The notes under the pieces were generated by a model. The model did not search any database, had not been told where the DNA came from, and was given only the letters and a program-made list of their open reading frames with translations. Position numbers and translations under genes: made by a program. A stretch of DNA of 6,536 bases, from the NCBI GenBank assembly GCA_001825565.1, contig MHXM01000171.1, positions 11,224 through 17,759 on the forward strand. Direction: 5' to 3'. The DNA is from Desulfuromonadaceae bacterium GWC2_58_13. Its GTDB lineage: Bacteria; Desulfobacterota; Desulfuromonadia; Desulfuromonadales; Trichloromonadaceae. Below are positions 4,105 to 6,536 of this stretch, one piece after another; position 1 is the first letter of the stretch, and every line of letters begins with the position of its first letter.

Positions 4105-6536
4105 ATGATCGAAGCTTATCTGAAGCAAGAGGAAGAGCGTAACGCCCAGGGTATTCCCGCGCTTCCCCTGACCCCCGAGCAGACCGCTGACCTGTGCAAG
4201 CTGCTGCAGGCCCCCCCTGCAGGCAAGGAAGCGTTCCTGCTTAACCTGTTCAAGGAGCGGATTTCTCCCGGTGTCGATCCGGCTGCCGAAGTCAAGGCTG
4301 ACTTTCTGGGCAAGATTCTCAAGGGAACGGCCAAATCTCCGCTGATCAACAAAAAGGACGCCGTCAAAATTCTTGGTACCATGATCGGTGGTTACAACGT
4401 CAAGCCCCTGGTCGACGCCCTCAAGGATGCCGAACTGGCCGACGAAGCCGCCTGCGCTCTGTCCGGCATTACCCTGGTCTACGATGCCTTCGACGAAGTT
4501 GTCGCCCTGGCCAAAACCAACGCTGCCGCCAAAAAGGTGCTCACCTCTTGGGCCAACGCCGAATGGTTCACCTCCAAGCCGGCCCTGGCCGCAACCATCA
4601 AAGTCAAGATTTACAAGGTTGATGGCGAGATCAACACCGATGACTTCTCCCCCGCTGGTGACGCCTGGAGCCGCCCCGACATCCCGCTGCACGCATTGGC
4701 CATGGGCAAAACCCGCTTCCCCAAAGGCAACGCCGACATCGCCAAGTTTCGCGCTGACGGTTTCCAGGTTGCTTTCGCCGGCGACGTGGTTGGTACCGGG
4801 TCTTCCCGCAAATCGGCTTGCAACAGCGTACTTTGGCACATCGGTAACGAAATTCCTTGCGTTCCCAATAAGAAAACCGGCGGCGTGATCATCGGCGGTG
4901 TTATCGCTCCGATTTTCTTCAATACCGCCCAGGACTCCGGCGCTCTGCCGCTGAAGATGGACGTGACGGCCATGAATACCGGCGACGTCATCATCATCAA
5001 TACCCAAAAGGGTGAAGTGACCAACGAAGCGGGCAAGGTTCTCACCACCTTCGCCATCGCCCCCAATACCGTCCCCGACGAGTTCCGTGCCGGCGGCCGT
5101 ATCCCCCTGATCATCGGTCGCGCTCTGACCGACAAGGCCCGCGCCGCCCTTGGCATGGGTGCTACCGACATCTTCACCCTGCCGGTCAATCCGGTGCCCA
5201 AAGCCGGTCAGGGCTACTCGCTGGCGCAGAAAATGGTCGGCAAGGCCTGCGGCGTCGAAGGAATTCTGGCCGGCACCGCCTGCGAGCCGAAGATGACCAC
5301 CGTCGGTTCCCAGGACACCACCGGTCCGATGACCGCCGACGAACTGAAAGAGCTGGCCTGCCTGCGCTTCCTCTCGCCGATGTTCATGCAGTCTTTCTGT
5401 CACACCGCCGCTTATCCCAAGCCGGCCGACGTGAAGATGCACAAGAACCTGCCCAAGTTTATCGCCGAGCGCGCCGGCGTTGCTCTGCGCCCCGGTGACG
5501 GCGTCATCCATAGCTGGCTGAACCGCCTGCTGCTTCCCGACACCGTCGGTACCGGTGGTGACTCTCACACCCGTTTCCCCATGGGGATCAGCTTCCCGGC
5601 CGGGTCCGGTCTGGTTGCCTTCGCCGGCGCCATGGGCTTCATGCCGCTGGATATGCCCGAGTCGGTGCTGGTTCGCTTCAAAGGCAAGTTCAATCCCGGC
5701 ATCACTCTGCGCGACGCCGTCAACGCCATCCCGTTCTGGGCAATCAAACAGGGCCTGCTGACCGTGCCCAAGAAGAATAAGAAAAACATCTTCAATGGCC
5801 GTATCCTTGAAATGGAAGGGCTGCCCAGCCTCTCCGTTGAGCAGGCTTTCGAGTTGACCGACGCCGCCGCCGAGCGCTCCGCCGCTGCCGGTTGCATCCA
5901 GCTTTCCGAAGAAAGCGTCTGCACCTACCTGCGTTCCAACGTTGCCTTGATGAAGAAGATGATTGCCGAGGGTTACAGCGATCCGCAGACGCTGCAGAAT
6001 CGTATCGACGCAGTTAATGAATGGCTCAAGGCTCCCAAGTTGCTCAAAGCCGACAAAAATGCCGAATATGCCGCGGTGATCGAGATCGATCTGGCTGAAA
6101 TCACCGAGCCGATTCTGGCTTGCCCGAACGATCCTGACGATGTCAAGCTGCTGTCCGACGTGGCCGGAACCCCGATTCAGGACGTTTTCCTCGGTTCCTG
6201 CATGACCAACATCGGTCATTTCCGTGCCGCCGCCGAAATCTGGCGCGGCCAAAAGTTCAATCCCAATGTCCGTACCTGGATCTGCCCGCCGACCCGTATG
6301 GATCAGGCTCAGCTCAAGGATGAAGCTCTGTTCTCGGTGTACAGCGCCATGGGCGCCCGGATCGAAATCGCCGGTTGTTCCTTGTGCATGGGCAACCAGG
6401 CCCGGGTTCCCGACGGGGTGAACATGTTCTCCACCTCGACCCGTAACTTCGATGACCGCATCGGCAACGGTGCCAAGGTGTACCTCGGTTCCGCGGAACT
6501 TGGCGCAGTGACCAGCAACCTCGGCAGACTGCCTAC
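4105..6536 (+). CDS. acnB: Bifunctional aconitase B, 3' end beyond the window
   Basis: AcnB interconverts citrate and isocitrate through cis-aconitate in the cytoplasmic TCA cycle; many AcnB enzymes also hydrate 2-methylaconitate. The frame is open for 810 codons and ends at the window edge; against 865 residues in E. coli AcnB, some 40-55 are missing. Residues 1 to about 155 form the HEAT-like N-terminal domain specific to AcnB. The swivel domain follows, with GEINTDDFSPAGDAWSRPD near 174-192 and GTGSSRKSA (230-238). The catalytic part carries GGDSHTRFP (484-492) and the three 4Fe-4S ligands: Cys699 in GSCMTN, and Cys758 and Cys761 in GCSLCMG. The 59- and 3-residue spacing between these cysteines equals that of E. 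coli AcnB (710, 769, 772). No frameshift or lost catalytic residue is seen. The gene has its own promoter, a long leader and a strong ribosome site. AcnA and IRP-type aconitases lack this domain order, so the assignment is firm. Confidence 0.98.
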   Translation, partial: MIEAYLKQEEERNAQGIPALPLTPEQTADLCKLLQAPPAGKEAFLLNLFKERISPGVDPAAEVKADFLGKILKGTAKSPLINKKDAVKILGTMIGGYNVKPLVDALKDAELADEAACALSGITLVYDAFDEVVALAKTNAAAKKVLTSWANAEWFTSKPALAATIKVKIYKVDGEINTDDFSPAGDAWSRPDIPLHALAMGKTRFPKGNADIAKFRADGFQVAFAGDVVGTGSSRKSACNSVLWHIGNEIPCVPNKKTGGVIIGGVIAPIFFNTAQDSGALPLKMDVTAMNTGDVIIINTQKGEVTNEAGKVLTTFAIAPNTVPDEFRAGGRIPLIIGRALTDKARAALGMGATDIFTLPVNPVPKAGQGYSLAQKMVGKACGVEGILAGTACEPKMTTVGSQDTTGPMTADELKELACLRFLSPMFMQSFCHTAAYPKPADVKMHKNLPKFIAERAGVALRPGDGVIHSWLNRLLLPDTVGTGGDSHTRFPMGISFPAGSGLVAFAGAMGFMPLDMPESVLVRFKGKFNPGITLRDAVNAIPFWAIKQGLLTVPKKNKKNIFNGRILEMEGLPSLSVEQAFELTDAAAERSAAAGCIQLSEESVCTYLRSNVALMKKMIAEGYSDPQTLQNRIDAVNEWLKAPKLLKADKNAEYAAVIEIDLAEITEPILACPNDPDDVKLLSDVAGTPIQDVFLGSCMTNIGHFRAAAEIWRGQKFNPNVRTWICPPTRMDQAQLKDEALFSVYSAMGARIEIAGCSLCMGNQARVPDGVNMFSTSTRNFDDRIGNGAKVYLGSAELGAVTSNLGRLP

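Noticed and set aside
4042..6252. A 736-codon open frame on the minus strand opposite acnB
   Set aside because: The plus strand has an unbroken, motif-complete AcnB in this span. The antisense product is Gly/Gln/His-rich with no recognisable domain or ribosome site, as expected for the shadow of a strongly codon-biased gene.

Overview
The window reads as an ordinary chromosomal segment of a Gram-negative bacterium, roughly 57-60% G+C by eye. It holds three complete genes, one gene cut by the right edge, and the first codons of a divergent gene cut by the left edge. The proteins suggest a deltaproteobacterium of the Desulfuromonadales/Geobacter type: a bacterial AcnB-type aconitase, a stand-alone SpoIIE/RsbU-type phosphatase with a receiver-like N-terminus, and a single-domain rhodanese. 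That assignment is inferred from protein style, not from a marker gene. There is no sign of a mobile element, CRISPR array, tRNA or rRNA.

Layout. Positions 1-39 (minus strand) are the first 13 codons of an unknown gene with a hydrophobic N-terminus and a perfect GGAGGT ribosome binding site. Positions 40-216 are a divergent control region with a candidate promoter in each direction and a 23-bp imperfect palindrome lying on the minus-strand -10. Positions 217-2115 encode Uup, a two-domain ABC-F ATPase with its C-terminal coiled coil. A 118-bp gap with no convincing terminator follows. Positions 2234-3415 encode a PP2C-type (SpoIIE) serine/threonine phosphatase with a degenerate receiver domain. 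Positions 3498-3806 encode a small rhodanese-like sulfurtransferase, 82 bp downstream and possibly co-transcribed. Positions 3807-4104 hold no gene, but they carry the best promoter of the window and a leader of about 147 nt with three small hairpins. Positions 4105-6536 encode aconitase AcnB, intact for 810 codons until the window ends.

The genes do not form an obvious single pathway. Uup acts around the ribosome, the phosphatase is a signalling output protein whose partners are not in the window, the rhodanese handles sulfane sulfur, and AcnB is the TCA-cycle citrate/isocitrate isomerase with its own promoter. I did not find an undescribed system here. The points that merit a second look are regulatory or structural: the palindrome in the divergent promoter region, an A9 slippery run in uup just before its C-terminal domain, the degenerate receiver domain of the phosphatase, and the repeat-bearing promoter and structured leader of acnB.
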